DNA of 64,000 bases from Scatophagus argus. Lineage: Eukaryota > Chordata > Actinopteri > Scatophagidae. The stretch's first letter is position 1. The number at the start of each line of letters is the position of its first letter. Of the stretch, positions 12,201-23,990 are shown one piece after another. The notes below the pieces were generated by a model. It did not search any database, was not told the DNA's origin, and was given only the letters and a program-made list of their open reading frames with translations. A program made the position numbers and the translations under genes. The stretch is from positions 7,104,501-7,168,500 of the forward strand of contig NC_058498.1 of the NCBI RefSeq assembly GCF_020382885.2. The letters run 5' to 3'.

Positions 12201-15200
12201 TAGTTGAACGGACTCAGCAGTAGACTCACGTTTGCTGCAGATCACGTTGCTCGACAGCAAAGGAGAAAGCGACTGAATCAAGTCTCGTTTGTTTTATTTT
12301 CCATTAGAAGTGGGTGCCAGGTGTTCTGATGAAACAAAGCCACTAGATCATTTAGTTCCCATCTTCACTAGGAATGGACGAAGAAACATCACACAAAAAT
12401 GAAGTGAATCAAGAAAGTGAGACAAGATACCCAAGCTTCTGCATTTAACTTCTCCTGCCAATAAAGATTCATGAAAACGATGTAAATTCCTCCACTAGAG
12501 ATCTGTTGAGTGTAATAGATGTTATGGTCTGGTCAAAGTTCAGAGCATGCACAGCGGAGATGTTTCAGGGACGTCAGGACTGTTCTTTAGCCGACATTAT
12601 CTCGCGCAGGAGGTTTCTACGTAGAAGATCTTCCAGAATAGCACAGCTGGATAGAAGTGAAAGAGAAACTGAACCTGACACGTCCTTTGTCTGTTGCAGT
12701 GGGTTTGCTGTGGGCATCTACACCACCAACTCTCCTGAAGCATGCCAGTATGTAGCAGAAAACAGCAGGGCCAATATCATTGTGGTGGAGAACCACAAAC
12801 AGCTGCAGAAGATCCTCCAGGTGAGACCGAAATGAGCGACGCACTGCGTGTAATTACTGTGGACAACTGGGAGTTAAGGAGATGAATACAAATAAAGTCG
12901 GCATGCCACACATCATATAAGACACGTGCTGCGTAGTGCAGAAACGCCGCAGGTCTCGCTGTTGACTGTTGTCTGCAGTTATTTACTCATAAGTTTGCAT
13001 TGTGTTTGTTCACAGGTTGAAGACCAACTGCCGCACTTGAAAGCCATTATCCAGTACAAAGATGCACTAAAAGAGAAGAGACCAAATCTGTACACAGTAA
13101 GCACACACAATCTGTATGAGAGACACGAAATGATTTGTTTACCTCATGAGACGTCATCTTAAGCGGTCTCCTTTGCGTGCCGCAGTGGGCCGAGTTCATG
13201 GAGCTCGGACGCGACGAGCCCGACGAACCTCTCGACGCGATCATCGCCAGCCAGAAGCCCAACCAATGCTGCACGCTCATCTACACCTCAGGAACCACAG
13301 GCCAGCCCAAAGGAGTCATGCTCAGCCATGACAATGTAAGTTACATGAGCCCAGTGTGTGTTCTTTGCCTCTGAGAAGAGAGGTAAAGAACAGAACAGCA
13401 CTGTGGGTTCACACAACAGTCCACGTGGACAGATGATGTGGGCCCGTTAAACAGTAGACTCATTAACTTGACTGTATGTTGTTCCTGTCAAAGTTCACTC
13501 ATGAAGTAATGAAACACTTTTCTGTATCTTGTAAAAAAAAGCGTCCCTCTGTGTGAGCTCGCATAAAACAATAACGATACATACACATTAACTGTATTTC
13601 TCTGTCCCTCCCCTGCAGCTGACGTGGACCGCGCTGTCCACCTGCCGTCACGTGCGCCTGACAGACGCCACGCAGGCTCAGGAGTCGGTGGTCAGCTACC
13701 TGCCGCTCAGCCACATCGCCGCTCAGATGGTCGACATGTGGATCACCATGAAGGTCGGAGGGGCGACGTACTTCGCTCAGCCAGACGCTCTGAAGGTGAA
13801 ATACATCGGCTGTGAACGGCACGGGAACACAAATAACAAATAAATGGCCCCTCGTGTACTGCCGAGATTTGAGATAAAATATTCACACTGAATATTGTTT
13901 TCATAGAAGGATAAACGGGCAGTTTGAGAACAAAGTGGGTGAAAACAAGTATGTCAGTGCCTGCAACAATAACATTAATTCTTGCAGCGTGTCTTTGACG
14001 TGTTCAGAAATAATTTTACTGATAATGATGAATTTTTATAGCATCTGTCAGAGCACCTTTTAGGACCTTTTAGAGAGAAAAGCCCTAAAAGGATTAAAAC
14101 GATGCATTAAGAGCAAAAACAGACAGTTCAAATACAAAGCTGTAATGCTTACGATAACCAAATGAAATAATAACCGTTAAATGTCAAGAACAGGAATAGG
14201 AATCAATACATGAATAAATAACAACAACCGAACAAAAAGCCAGATCGAAAAGATGGGTCTTAAATTTCTCTCTAAAAGTACAGAGCCAGAGGGAGAGCAT
14301 TTCATGGTTCAGAGAGGATAAATTCGGGAGATCATCAGGAATCAGCAGGTATCAAAAAATGGAAACTTAAACCAATCATGTGAATCTTTCACATTTTATG
14401 CCTCAATTACAAGATTTTATCTGCGGTGTAAACAAACAAAAAATAAAAAGGCCTCTCGGGAATCTTTATTTCTTAAGGCTTTTGTCAGAACAGCAGCATC
14501 ATTATCTCATAATGCGATTAGGAAAGGCAGATTACAGGGACATCCAAGCGGGTTACGTGAACAAGAACTTTTTTTTTTTTCATGAGGTGGTTTTTCCGGA
14601 TCTTCGCCTCATGTTGTGGGTAGCAGATTTCCATTTTTCCAGCTTCATGTGACGTTTGTGTTTCCCCTGTCAGGGCTCTCTGGTAAACACCCTGAAGGAG
14701 GTGCGTCCCACGGCCTTCATGGGTGTCCCCCGTGTCTGGGAGAAGATGCAGGAAAAGATGAAGTCCGTCGGAGCCAAGTCTTCGACCGTGCGCAGGAAGG
14801 TGGCTGCCTGGGCCAAAGATGTCGGTCTGCAGACCAATCTGACCAGGATGAATCAGTACGTACGCGTTAATAATTTACAGCTTTATTTAGACCCGGTGAA
14901 ATCATTCCTTTCGTCTTATCAGACACTGAAAAACACCCACACCTGTTTTTGTGTCTCCTCAGGAGCGGAGCCACCGGCCGCACAACGTTCAGCTATCAAC
15001 TAGCCAAAAAGCTTGTGTTCAAAAAGGTGCGTAAGGCTCTGGGATTGGACCGATGCAGCAAGTGCTACACAGGCGCTGCACCCATCACCAAAGACACCCT
15101 GGAGTTCTTCCTCAGCCTGGATATCCCTGTGTATGAGCTCTACGGCATGAGTGAGAGCACCGGACCTCACACCATCTCGCTGCCCGAAGCCTTCAAGCTG

Positions 15201-17459
15201 ACCAGGTACATTTCTCTTTTCAGTTCGGTGGGACTTGATGTCGGATTTCCTTGCCTCGACGAGTCAGAGCCAATTCAAAACTCGGTGGTGAAAATGTTGT
15301 CTTGTCCTGCAGTTGCGGCAAAGAGATCCCAGGGTGCAAGACGAAGCTGCACAACCCGGACGAGGAGGGAAACGGTGAGATCTGCTTCTGGGGCCGACAC
15401 GTTTTCATGGGTTACCTCAACATGCCCGACAAGACGGAGGAGGCTCTCGATGCAGATGGATGGCTGCACTCGGGTGACCTGGGCAAACATGACGAGAACG
15501 GATTCCTCTTCATCACCGGAAGAATTAAAGGTACTTTTAATCTATAGTCCTTGTTGAGCGAGATGGCACTCATCAGGTACCTCAGTACTTGATCAATGAG
15601 AGAGCCAAGAGTCTCTTTTTTTAGTCTCCAAAAAGTGTGAACTCACAGACCTCACAGAGAAGACTGAATCTTTCTCTGCCTGTGATCAATCTGTTACTTA
15701 ACCTGTTTGTGTGTTTGATTTTAGAGCTGATCATCACCGCAGGAGGCGAGAACATCCCTCCTGTTCCCATCGAGGATGCGGTGAAGGAGGCCGTGCCGCT
15801 CATTAGCAACGCCATGCTGATCGGAGACAAGAGAAAGTTTCTGTCTATGCTGCTCACCGTTAAGGTAAGTCTTAGAAACTGAGACCTGGAACTGGGGGCC
15901 AGATGCAAAGAAAAAAAACCTCACATCATCAGATTTATAAAGCTGCTGTAACAACTGTAGAAACTCACCGATATATCAATGCTTTAACCTGTTCTGCTGA
16001 TCATTAGACCTGACAGTGAGAAGAACAGCGTCAGAGAGGCATCGTTATTGCATGGCTGTGTCTATTTACAGCAGCCACACCACTGATTCATCACATGTAC
16101 CTGTGATCACATCGTCATCATCATCATCATCACAGTGATTTCTCATAATTCTCAATCAATCAACATTTATTTGTAGAGCCCTTTACAACTCAGAAGTACT
16201 TTCCAATAGAATCAAAATAAAACAGTAAAACACTTAACAGACAATAAAATACAATAAGTGTCCCTGCTAGATGTTAAAAGCCAGTCCGAATATATAGGTT
16301 TTGAGACTGGATTTAAAAAGATCCAGGTCTGGTCGGGGAGGCAATGCATCATATTTTATTTTTAAGTTTCTATTTTGTAATTGACCCTGACTGTTACAGC
16401 ACTTACACCAAGTCAAATCCCTTGTATGCTGAAAACAGTTTCTGAAACGGACATCACAAAATCTTCTTTCATAAGTACAGTTTTTGCGCATATGGTTTAC
16501 ACATCCTCACATCAAACGTGGTTCTGTTTGTCCGCTGTAATGAGGTGAAATAGAGGGCAGCGCTGTAATGAGGAGGGAAGCTACCTGTGTAGACGGCACA
16601 GGATGTAAAGGGCTGCAGATCAGAGTGACGGGCGGCAGATGGTAACCGAAGATATGCCGTATTAGCAACACTGATTCCCGAGATGTGCATTTCAAAATAC
16701 GACTGCCTCTAAGCCTTGTGGATGTCCTATCTTTACACCTCCTATCTAATCTCAGAAGGAGTCCATATATCTGTCGCAACTGATAGCAGCAGGAGCAGCA
16801 GTGAAAAAAACAAGCGATGGCTGTTTTTTTCTCACATGCTGCCATCTAGTGGTAAAACCGCAGCATGACACAGGCGTACCAAACGCTCTGAGGCTGCATG
16901 TGCAAGTAAATGAAACTACTGCGCAGAAAAATTAAACCTGTTGAAATTTGTTCTCTTCAGTGTCAGGTAAACGCCGATTCAGGCGATCCAGAGGACGAGC
17001 TGACGCCAGAAGCTGTTGAGATCTGCCGGAAGCTGGGCAGCAACGCCACGCGGGTCTCTGAGATCGCAGGGGGGCGAGACCGCGCCGTCCACAATGCCAT
17101 CCAGGAAGGGATCAACAGAATCAACGAGAAGGCAACCTCCAACGCTCAGCGCATTCAAAAATGGGTCGTTCTGGATCGGGATTTCTCCGTCACAGGAGGA
17201 GAGCTGGGTGAGTGGGATGCGGGGCGAGGGGGGGGATCTTTATTTTGCAGGAAGTAGATTGCAGTGACTTATTGAGTGAAAGATTCTTCCTGAGCCAATA
17301 ATGTGATGAAAGGTGGTCGTCTAACTCTTTTCTTCTGCAGGCCCCACCATGAAGCTGAAGCGGCCGGTGGTGCTGAAGATGTACAAGGAGCAGATTGAGA
17401 ATTTCTATAAGGAGCTCGCCACACCGACGACCCCCGACAACCCGCTGCCTCCTAAGTAA
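3243..17459 (+). CDS. acsbg2: Long-chain acyl-CoA synthetase, bubblegum family member 2
   Basis: The enzyme activates long-chain fatty acids to acyl-CoA through an acyl-AMP intermediate. Coding exons: 3243-3249, 6731-6866, 7325-7446, 8786-9051, 10719-10807, 12700-12820, 13016-13096, 13186-13335, 13619-13795, 14674-14855, 14963-15205, 15313-15530, 15725-15864, 16961-17207, 17341-17459. All junctions are GT..AG, phases agree, and the total of 2,298 nt encodes 765 aa. The adenylate-forming signature [11 protein letters not shown] is at residues 307-317, YGMSESTG at 504-511, GWLHSGDLG at 574-582 and [15 protein letters not shown] at 593-607. Residues 1-90 form an acidic, low-complexity extension with no match in the 666-aa human protein. 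The start in the 7-nt first coding part is inferred: it gives an open frame, but a downstream Met near residue 17 is possible. Gene order next to mllt1 favours ACSBG2 over ACSBG1. Confidence is high for the gene and moderate for the start. Confidence 0.93.
6351..6435 (+). mobile_element. Non-LTR retrotransposon 3' tail (intron 1 of acsbg2)
   Basis: CAGAATCAGAATCAGAATTC is followed by CTTTATTTATCCCCGAAGGG and AAATTC. This is the common teleost tail resembling L2-type LINE/SINE 3' ends. Related tails occur at 9,130-9,320, 29,420-29,535 and 51,340-51,610. There is no reverse transcriptase sequence, so it is a 5'-truncated copy. Confidence 0.55.
9130..9320 (+). mobile_element. Second LINE/SINE-like tail (intron 4 of acsbg2)
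   Basis: ATATCAGAATCAGAATTCCT is followed by TTATTTATAAGGGAAAATC. It has the same core as the 6,351 copy but is more decayed. It begins about 80 bp after the donor of the exon that ends at 9,051. Confidence 0.45.
11270..11420. repeat. Dispersed 'ACTTAAGTA' repeat (intron 5 of acsbg2)
   Basis: Phrases such as TTTTACTTTAAGTACAATAC and GTACTTTGACTTAAATAAGG show membership in the family described at 699-862. The boundaries are approximate. Confidence 0.4.
14040..14345 (+). repeat. Teleost interspersed repeat (intron 9 of acsbg2)
   Basis: The text around AAAAAGCCAGATCGAAAAGA and TGGGTCTTAAATTTCTC resembles the widespread fish element that carries 'tataaaagccagat...gtgggtctt'. It is non-coding. 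The same broad class recurs at 16,152-16,345 and 57,495-57,655. Classification is from memory. Confidence 0.4.
16152..16345 (+). repeat. Teleost 'CAATCAATCAACATTTATTTGTA' repeat (intron 13 of acsbg2)
   Basis: The segment begins with tandem TCAATCAATCAA followed by CATTTATTTGTAGAGCCC. It continues through a stretch that includes TTAAAAAGATCCAGGTCTGG. This is a familiar high-copy teleost repeat. It sits between the exons ending at 15,864 and starting at 16,961. Confidence 0.5.
16839..16852 (-). promoter_or_regulatory. CTCF-like site in acsbg2 intron
   Basis: The complement reads CCACTAGATGGCAG, which fits the vertebrate CTCF core CCASYAGRKGGCRS at every position. It lies about 110 bp before the exon starting at 16,961. 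The match is visible; occupancy is inference, and similar words also occur inside some transposons. Confidence 0.4.
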
Positions 17460-18580
17460 AGCTGCTACAACCTCCACCCCCACCCGACCTCCAGGGAGAG
17501 CCAGACTCTCTCCACCTCATTTATCCCGACCTCCTTTCCTCGCTTCCGTTTTTCTCTCTTGTAAAAAATGTTTTGATTGCCTTAAGTTTTGGTCGTTCTG
17601 TTCTGGTTTACATGTGTGGGTGCTGTACAAAAGGAAAGCAAACATAAGAAGCCATTGTTAAATAGCTTTATGATTTTAAAGATGAATTCAACTATTTATT
17701 TGGATGAACGGTAATATCGGATAGATGAAATAACAGCAGCGAAGGTGATTACTGCGCTTGTTTACTTTTTGTTTTGAAGGACAGATTTTTGTTTATGAAT
17801 GTGTTCTCCTGTATTTATTTTCATTTTGCCAAAGTTTATGTGGGCCAAACACTTTGAGAGAAATATGAATTTCAGTAATTATATCCAGTGTTTATTGGCC
17901 CTTTACATGCATTTGGTGGGTTTGTTTGTTGTCTTTGTCTGTATGGTTTCAAAAAAAACCAAAACATAATCTTAATGTCTTATTTTGTACACGTGTTCGA
18001 AAAATCAAGAGGTTTATTGAAATCTATCTGATAACTAAGCATCCAAATTTTTGTTTTTCCATGCTGTAAAAACACGTCATCGAAGCCATATCTATTGCCT
18101 TTTGTACGCGAGTCGGACTGCTGGTGCGTGCGTCGACTCTGCAGCCCACACGCCCGCCTGGCCTTGTTGAAATGTTTTCCGGCAGACCTTGTGTGTGTGG
18201 ACCTGCTGTGAGTTTTGTGTAATTTTGTAAATATGTTTTGCCTACATCGACGTCTTTCATTTGTCTTTATTTAATTTTATTTATCAGCTGATTTTTTTTT
18301 TTTTTTTTTCTTCCATTGCAGTTTACTCAGCATTTACGCATCATTTTTTTTTGCACTCAAACATGGAAAAAGCGTAACAGGAATGGGAAATGTACAGAAG
18401 TTAGATGATTTGTATGTCAAATATATCAGCTGCATTATAGTTGATCCTATTGGTCCGTCGCCGTCTTTCACGCGTCATTCATATAAATGTTTAAATTGCT
18501 TGAGTTTTGATCCAGTGACCATGTCTTCGCCTCTTCGAAGACAAGTTTAAAGAAATAAAAACATTTTAAGGAAGTAAAAG
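17460..18580 (+). terminator. acsbg2: acsbg2 3' UTR and polyadenylation signal
   Basis: The sequence after the TAA stop is AT-rich and non-coding. A canonical AATAAA lies at 18,554-18,559, about 1.1 kb after the stop, so cleavage is expected near 18,575. A second AATAAA at 19,082-19,087 could serve as a distal site. A long poly-T run (about 18,292-18,310) lies within the UTR. Confidence 0.6.
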
Positions 18581-20295
18581 AGGTCGCCGAACTCCAAAGA
18601 GCTGATCTTGTTTATGAAGTAATTGTACATAAACATATCATAGGTATTTGTAGCACTCTGATGGTTCAAAGTGAAGGTTTGGCTACGGTTACGGTTAGCT
18701 GATATCCGGGGGTGAAAATGGAGCGATTTCGATATTAAATAAGGAAATGATGGTGACTCAGCGTGTCGGGGCGAGTGAGTTTCTTGTGATCCATCCAATA
18801 CATAAAACTAGAACTTGGAACACTTTGACAGCCTGTTAACAAATGTGTTGTACCTAAGAAGTACAAAATCACCACCATCAATATTATTTGATGGTTTAGT
18901 GATGGCGCTGCGGTTCAGAGAGAGCTCACAAGACTCCAGACAGGAACATGGATTTACCTGACCTTAAAGCGCTGTTCTTACTGTGAACAATAACCAGGTG
19001 GAAGGTTTGAAATATGCATGATGCTGCAGGAGACCAGTGAAGTAGGCCTGTGAATGTGTGTGTGTGTTTGACAAGTTATGGAATAAAAATTCATTAAGCT
19101 GATGTGTGCTCTTCTTGTTTTTTTTTCCTCCCAGATCTTTTGCTTGAGCGCCAGTTCCAATGTGTTTTACTAATAGTTTTTGCAACCCACGACGGCAGCT
19201 GAGAGATTTTCAAATTAAAAGTATTAGAATACTGACAGATCTTGTCACAGCAGAACATTTTGACTGCTGGTGGGTTTCAGCCGTGGTTTATGTCATTAAT
19301 GGCGACCTGTGCTTCTCCTGCTGTGCCGCTTCTTAACAGGGCTTAATTATACTTCACTAAAGGCAGGAGTGTTTGTTTAAGCTGACAGTAACACAGAAAC
19401 AGTGGCAGATTTCTCTGTAATTTAGGTCTGAATTCAGAAACATTTCTCATTTGAAGCTTTTTGTGATTTGTTCTCACGTCAGGGTTAACATTTGGTATCA
19501 CCGAAATGCTAAAAAACATGAGGTGCTCAGAAATGTAGATACGCTCTTTGTGAAACTAAGTGGAAAATATGGATGAAATTCTGTAATTTTCTACTGCAAT
19601 TAAGGCTGCCATTCAAGATTCTCTTGACTGATTGATCTATTGGTTATCCTCAGTGATTCTGCTTATAAAATGTCAGAAAAGTGCCCAGAGCCTCACAAAT
19701 ATTATTCCTGAAATTGCTTGCTTTCCTGAACAACAAACCCCAAAGATGTTCAGTTTTACAGATGACTGAGAAAACGAGCGAATACTTTGTCAGTATTAAT
19801 TTCAAATTTGACAGATTTTCAAAATACAGTAAACCTCCTAATAAAGTCAATTTCCAGACACCCAGAGATGAACAGACACCTTAGTGTGAACAGTATAGTA
19901 GAAACTCAGTTGTCAACAAGTTTCTGACAGTATCACACTAACATAACAACTGTAATGTCTAATAAACTGTATAATTTGGGTGAAACAGTGAACGATGGAG
20001 GTTAAACTGCAGCAGAGGTCTCACGGTTCTCACAGGGTTTTCATTGCACAGCTGCGTCACAGACTACAATTTATTGATCAGCCTGTGCCAATAAACGTCC
20101 CACCCTATAGTGACATTTCCTCGATAAATGGTCAATGCATCATGAGTGTTACGGCCCAGCCTGCCGCTTGTCCTTTTAACCCCGAGACTGCATTGACCAT
20201 CACATGAACCTTACATGAACCCTCCACGCACGGCCACGTCCGGGTCACACGGCGGTCAATGACTGGAAAACACAGGGAGAACAGTACTTAATGAC
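18581..20295. other. Convergent intergenic spacer between acsbg2 and mllt1
   Basis: I see no exon here. A copy of the ATTAATCGATTA-type repeat occupies about 19,590-19,830, with phrases such as TAAAATGTCAGAAAAGTGCC and CCCCAAAGATGTTCAGTTTT. The rest is unremarkable AT-rich DNA. Confidence 0.5.
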
Positions 20296-20301
20296 TTTAT
20301 T
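20296..20301 (-). terminator. mllt1: Candidate distal polyA signal for mllt1
   Basis: TTTATT on the + strand is AATAAA on the - strand. The DNA just upstream on that strand (20.3-22.0 kb) is T-rich in the style of fish 3' UTRs. If used, the 3' UTR would be about 6.4 kb and would contain a SINE, so nearer signals at 25,970-25,975 or 25,801-25,806 may be used instead. The choice cannot be made from sequence. Confidence 0.3.
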
Positions 20302-22535
20302 AATAATATGATTTCAAAATAAAAATAACATTAAAATAACATGTTTTGTCCTCATTAACAACTTGCATCATATGGCCACATGGTGGCATTGCAATGCCAA
20401 GTTTTTATTTTCAAAAATACCAAATTGTTCTGCCATCCAGTTCATTTGTTCTCCTTGTAGCTTTGTAGCTTGGACCACATACATGGAACACATTTGGGGC
20501 TCCACCCTCCCCACATTTTACCCCCCACCCACCCAGGTAAAAAACAAACAAACAAAACAACAAAAAAAAAACAACCCCTTATAAATACAGGCAACCCTGT
20601 CCCCTTGTCACAGACACATTATGACGACCACTGACACAGGATACATCCCGTCTGCACATGCCCCCTCCCACCCTCCCCTCCACATATTTGCAAGGAACAA
20701 TATGCGCTATATTTTCGCGTTTTCCTCATCCTCTAAAGATCCACACAGTAGATATTCTACCTTCGCTGTATTATACACTTATTATATATAATAGTCTCAG
20801 CTGAAATGCTCCACTCCCACAGACCTCCTCACAGTTATGAAGCGTGAGGGGCCACTGGATCCAAAGTGTTTTTCATCCACTCCGTACTCGAGTCGGACCA
20901 GATAACGTTAATGTTAGCATCAAAAGTTTCAAAAGTTTCTCCGACTTGAGCTGCACACTGCAAATATTAGTTTTCCATGACAGGTGTTTCTGTACCTCTC
21001 GCCCACACAAGACTTAAATTTAAGTTTGGCCACTGGATGTTTCTTACCGCAATGGTTTGTGGGAGTTGTAGTTAACTAACTACATATTTTCTACAGCAGT
21101 TGTTCTGGGCTGATGAGTGAATCAGAGGAGTTTAATGCTGACCCAAGCTGCGGAAGTGCTCCAACTACAGTGTAATTCTGACAACAGGAAAAATGAATTG
21201 CACTTTTTACTTCGGTACCAGAGGCGCCCACAGCCGCTCCATCTCATTTTGCAACTCTATTGTTTCCTATGATGTGTTTCCTCAGGCTCAGTCATAACAC
21301 AATAAAATTAGGTGTTTGGGTACAGATTTTCATGGAGCAGAAAAGAAACACTCAAATCATAACCGGACATGACACAGAAAAAAAAAACAAAAACATTTTA
21401 GCTCAACAATTCAGTTCCCTGAACCAAAATGTGGACTCCTCTTGTCCTTGTTCTGGTACAGTTATTCCTACTGGAAGCAGAGAGTGATAGCAAAGTTTAG
21501 CTCATCCAGAAAATATTTTCCAACACCTGCTTCTTGGTGTTCAGCTGTCATCAGAATCATGACACAAAAAGACATACAGGGAACATCCCCCATAACATTT
21601 TCCGCATAAAATAGATCCAATGGACATGTTTGTTTGTGAATAATAGCAACAAATCACGCCAAAAAACAAAGACAATTAAATAAAAAACAAACAAAAAATG
21701 TTGGCAAAGAAAAAAGAAATCAATTCATATCGTATTGCATGTAAATATTGTATAAAATCCTTAAAAATACAGTTTAGGTAACTACTTAAGTACTGAAGTC
21801 ATCACAGCCAAAAGTGCAGAGGTCCATTTAAATAAAACATTGACTGTGGGTAGACAGTGGGGTTTCTCTCAAGTCCCCACATAACCTCCCCTCTCAACCA
21901 CCACAACAAGGGACTGAATGAGTGCCTGGTCAAAGGTCAGAGTTCATGAACTAGGACTTAAAAGTTCCCACATCGATGCACAGAGAAGAGGACAGGAAGG
22001 TTGGTTTTTGTTTTGTTTTTTTTGTTGTTGTTGTTTTTTGTTTTTTTTTTAAATCTCTCCTATCGCTGACAAACACACTCGCAGATGCACAAACGTCACT
22101 CACACAGTTTCAGAGTTCATACTCAGTAATCACGGCCTGAAGTTCTGTTGACAGAGGCACACCTAGAGAAAATGAGGGTGGGACAGAGGGGGAAGAAGTG
22201 AGGGCAGGAGGGGGTTACTGCAGGGCACATAAGGTGGAAAGGATCCTGGGTTTTCTTTTCTTTTTATTCTTTTTTCTTTCTTTCTCTGTTGGTTTGTTTG
22301 AGATGCACGTTCCACGCTCAGACGGCATTAACAGTGAGGGCAAAGGGAGTGTGTACAAGTTGCTGAGCCAGGCAGGCAACAGAAAAGGAGAGGGAAGTAT
22401 TAAAGCTATTAAAGTGTCAGAATAAAAACACTGACGGCAGGAAGATAACAAGAGGAGGAAGAAGAAGAGGAGAAGGAGGAGGAGGAGGGATGCAGGGAGG
22501 GAATCGCTCATTGAAGGATTGTACCACAGTGGGCT

Positions 22536-22538
<3 letters not shown>

Positions 22539-22578
<40 letters not shown>
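22539..22578. repeat. (GT)n microsatellite
   Basis: About 20 perfect GT units. This is the longest uninterrupted dinucleotide array in the window and a probable length polymorphism. Confidence 0.9.
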
Positions 22579-22580
<2 letters not shown>

Positions 22581-23279
22581 GCCTGGAGGGCCCACAGGAA
22601 CCAACACACCAGGAGCCTGAATCAAGAAGCAAGTTCACCTCAGACTGGCCAAGTTTTCTGGCTCCCAAAAACCTAACACTGCTGATCCTGTTTACCTATG
22701 CCACATCATGTCAAGAGTAATTATTAATCATTAGGAGATGAAAATGTTGATCTCTCTTGGGAAAATTTGTCAGTGCAGCACAAAAAGTAAAATTCAGTGA
22801 GTTTGAAAAAAGGTCAAGACCCGTAGGCAATATACAGTAAATATCAATATTTACACATAAACATGAAAGTGAAAGGTCAACAATAATAGTCAAATGATGC
22901 AATAATGAAATACTAAAAGTAATAGGCTATAGCTAATATCGGGCATTGTTATATATTCTTCTTTGACATTTTAGCTTCAACTAAAATGTACAATTTTTGA
23001 GAAATACAGTACTTGATCAGGTAAAAGTTAAACAAAATGAGTACATTAAACGGTTGGCTGGAAAAAGAAAAGCTCTATTTGGCTGGCAGGCGTCCATTTG
23101 GACAAAGTTAAATATCCGGACACCTGAAACACAGCTGTGGTCAACAGTTTAATTGCAGTTAGCGTTTTAAACCAGTGCATAAGTATATTAAACTTAATAT
23201 AAACACAGAAACAACAGCTAAACTTCACAGTGGCTTTACAGCTTAAGGTTCTGTATTTAACAATGTGACGCAGTTTACC

Positions 23280-23800
23280 CGTATTAGCTGCTCTGTTTTC
23301 CGACTGTCTTGTTCGCCGACAATAACAGCCTGTAGACTGATTTCTACGTATTTGGGACTTTCCTTCCCCCCAAAATTCAAAGCATAAGATGTTTACGGGT
23401 GCTTCCCTTGTGCCTCTTATTCACTCCTTGGCTAGTTTCCCATTTGCGCGTTCCTTTATCAGTTACCGTTACTAAGCAACCAACGTCCGATCAACGCAGC
23501 GCAGCTAAGTTTCTGCTAGCTAGCTAACCGTTGCTAACAAACGCTATCGCTAGCCAGCGTGAATGTGTTAGTTGCCAGCTTGCTGCAATACTTCACCGTC
23601 ATGCACGAAACTAACTTGAGGCATTATGACAACCGGTGTCAATTTTACAATAGTACAGGCGCGTCACCAACAACTGCTTTCTACTGGCTAGCTAGGGTTT
23701 AGCTACGCGGCGTGGACCTGTCGCTGAGTGTTTCTTAACGTTAGCTGATTAATTAGCTTTCAAACGGCAAGCTAGTTAGTATCACGTTTTGTCGTCACGG
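23280..23800. promoter_or_regulatory. Orphan promoter-like patch with X-box-like site
   Basis: The stretch is locally GC-richer and packed with GCTAGC/GTTAGC words (for example GCTAGCTAGC near 23,516 and AACGTTAGC near 23,738). Such words also occur beside the mllt1 start (about 42,420-42,430) and its duplicated copy. Bases 23,462-23,480 read GTTACCGTTACTAAGCAAC; the complement contains GTTGCTTAGTAAC, an RFX X-box-like sequence. No exon or long frame starts nearby on either strand. Promoter status is inferred from composition only. Confidence 0.3.
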
Positions 23801-23990
23801 GGGCAGCCGTGGCCTAGAGGTTGGAGAGGCGGCTTGTGATCGGAGGGTCACCGGTTCGATTCCCCCACCGGACGGGCAGGAAAAAAATTGGGTGTGGTGG
23901 AGTGATTAATTAATGCCAAAAATGCTCCTGTGTGTGTTTCACTGCATGTAACTTGCCGGGTTTTGCACTTCTTTGAGTCTATAAAAATAC
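23799..23990 (+). mobile_element. tRNA-derived SINE
   Basis: The head GGGGGCAGCCGTGGCC contains an A-box-like TGGCCTAGAGGTTGG (23,810-23,824). A perfect B box, GGTTCGATTCC, is at 23,853-23,863. A body with TGTGTTTCACTGCATGT and a CTTTGAGTCTATAAAAATAC-like end follows. This is the layout of the AFC/Mermaid-type SINEs common in teleosts. It is not a tRNA gene: no cloverleaf follows the B box. The 3' end is approximate. Confidence 0.75.

Noticed and set aside
22215..22720. Several frames with repeated His-Thr or Cys-Val
   Set aside because: They are translations of the GT/CA microsatellite and carry no domain.
23799..23990. tRNA gene suggested by A and B boxes
   Set aside because: The B box is perfect, but no acceptor-stem pairing or cloverleaf is present, and the 3' body matches a SINE layout.
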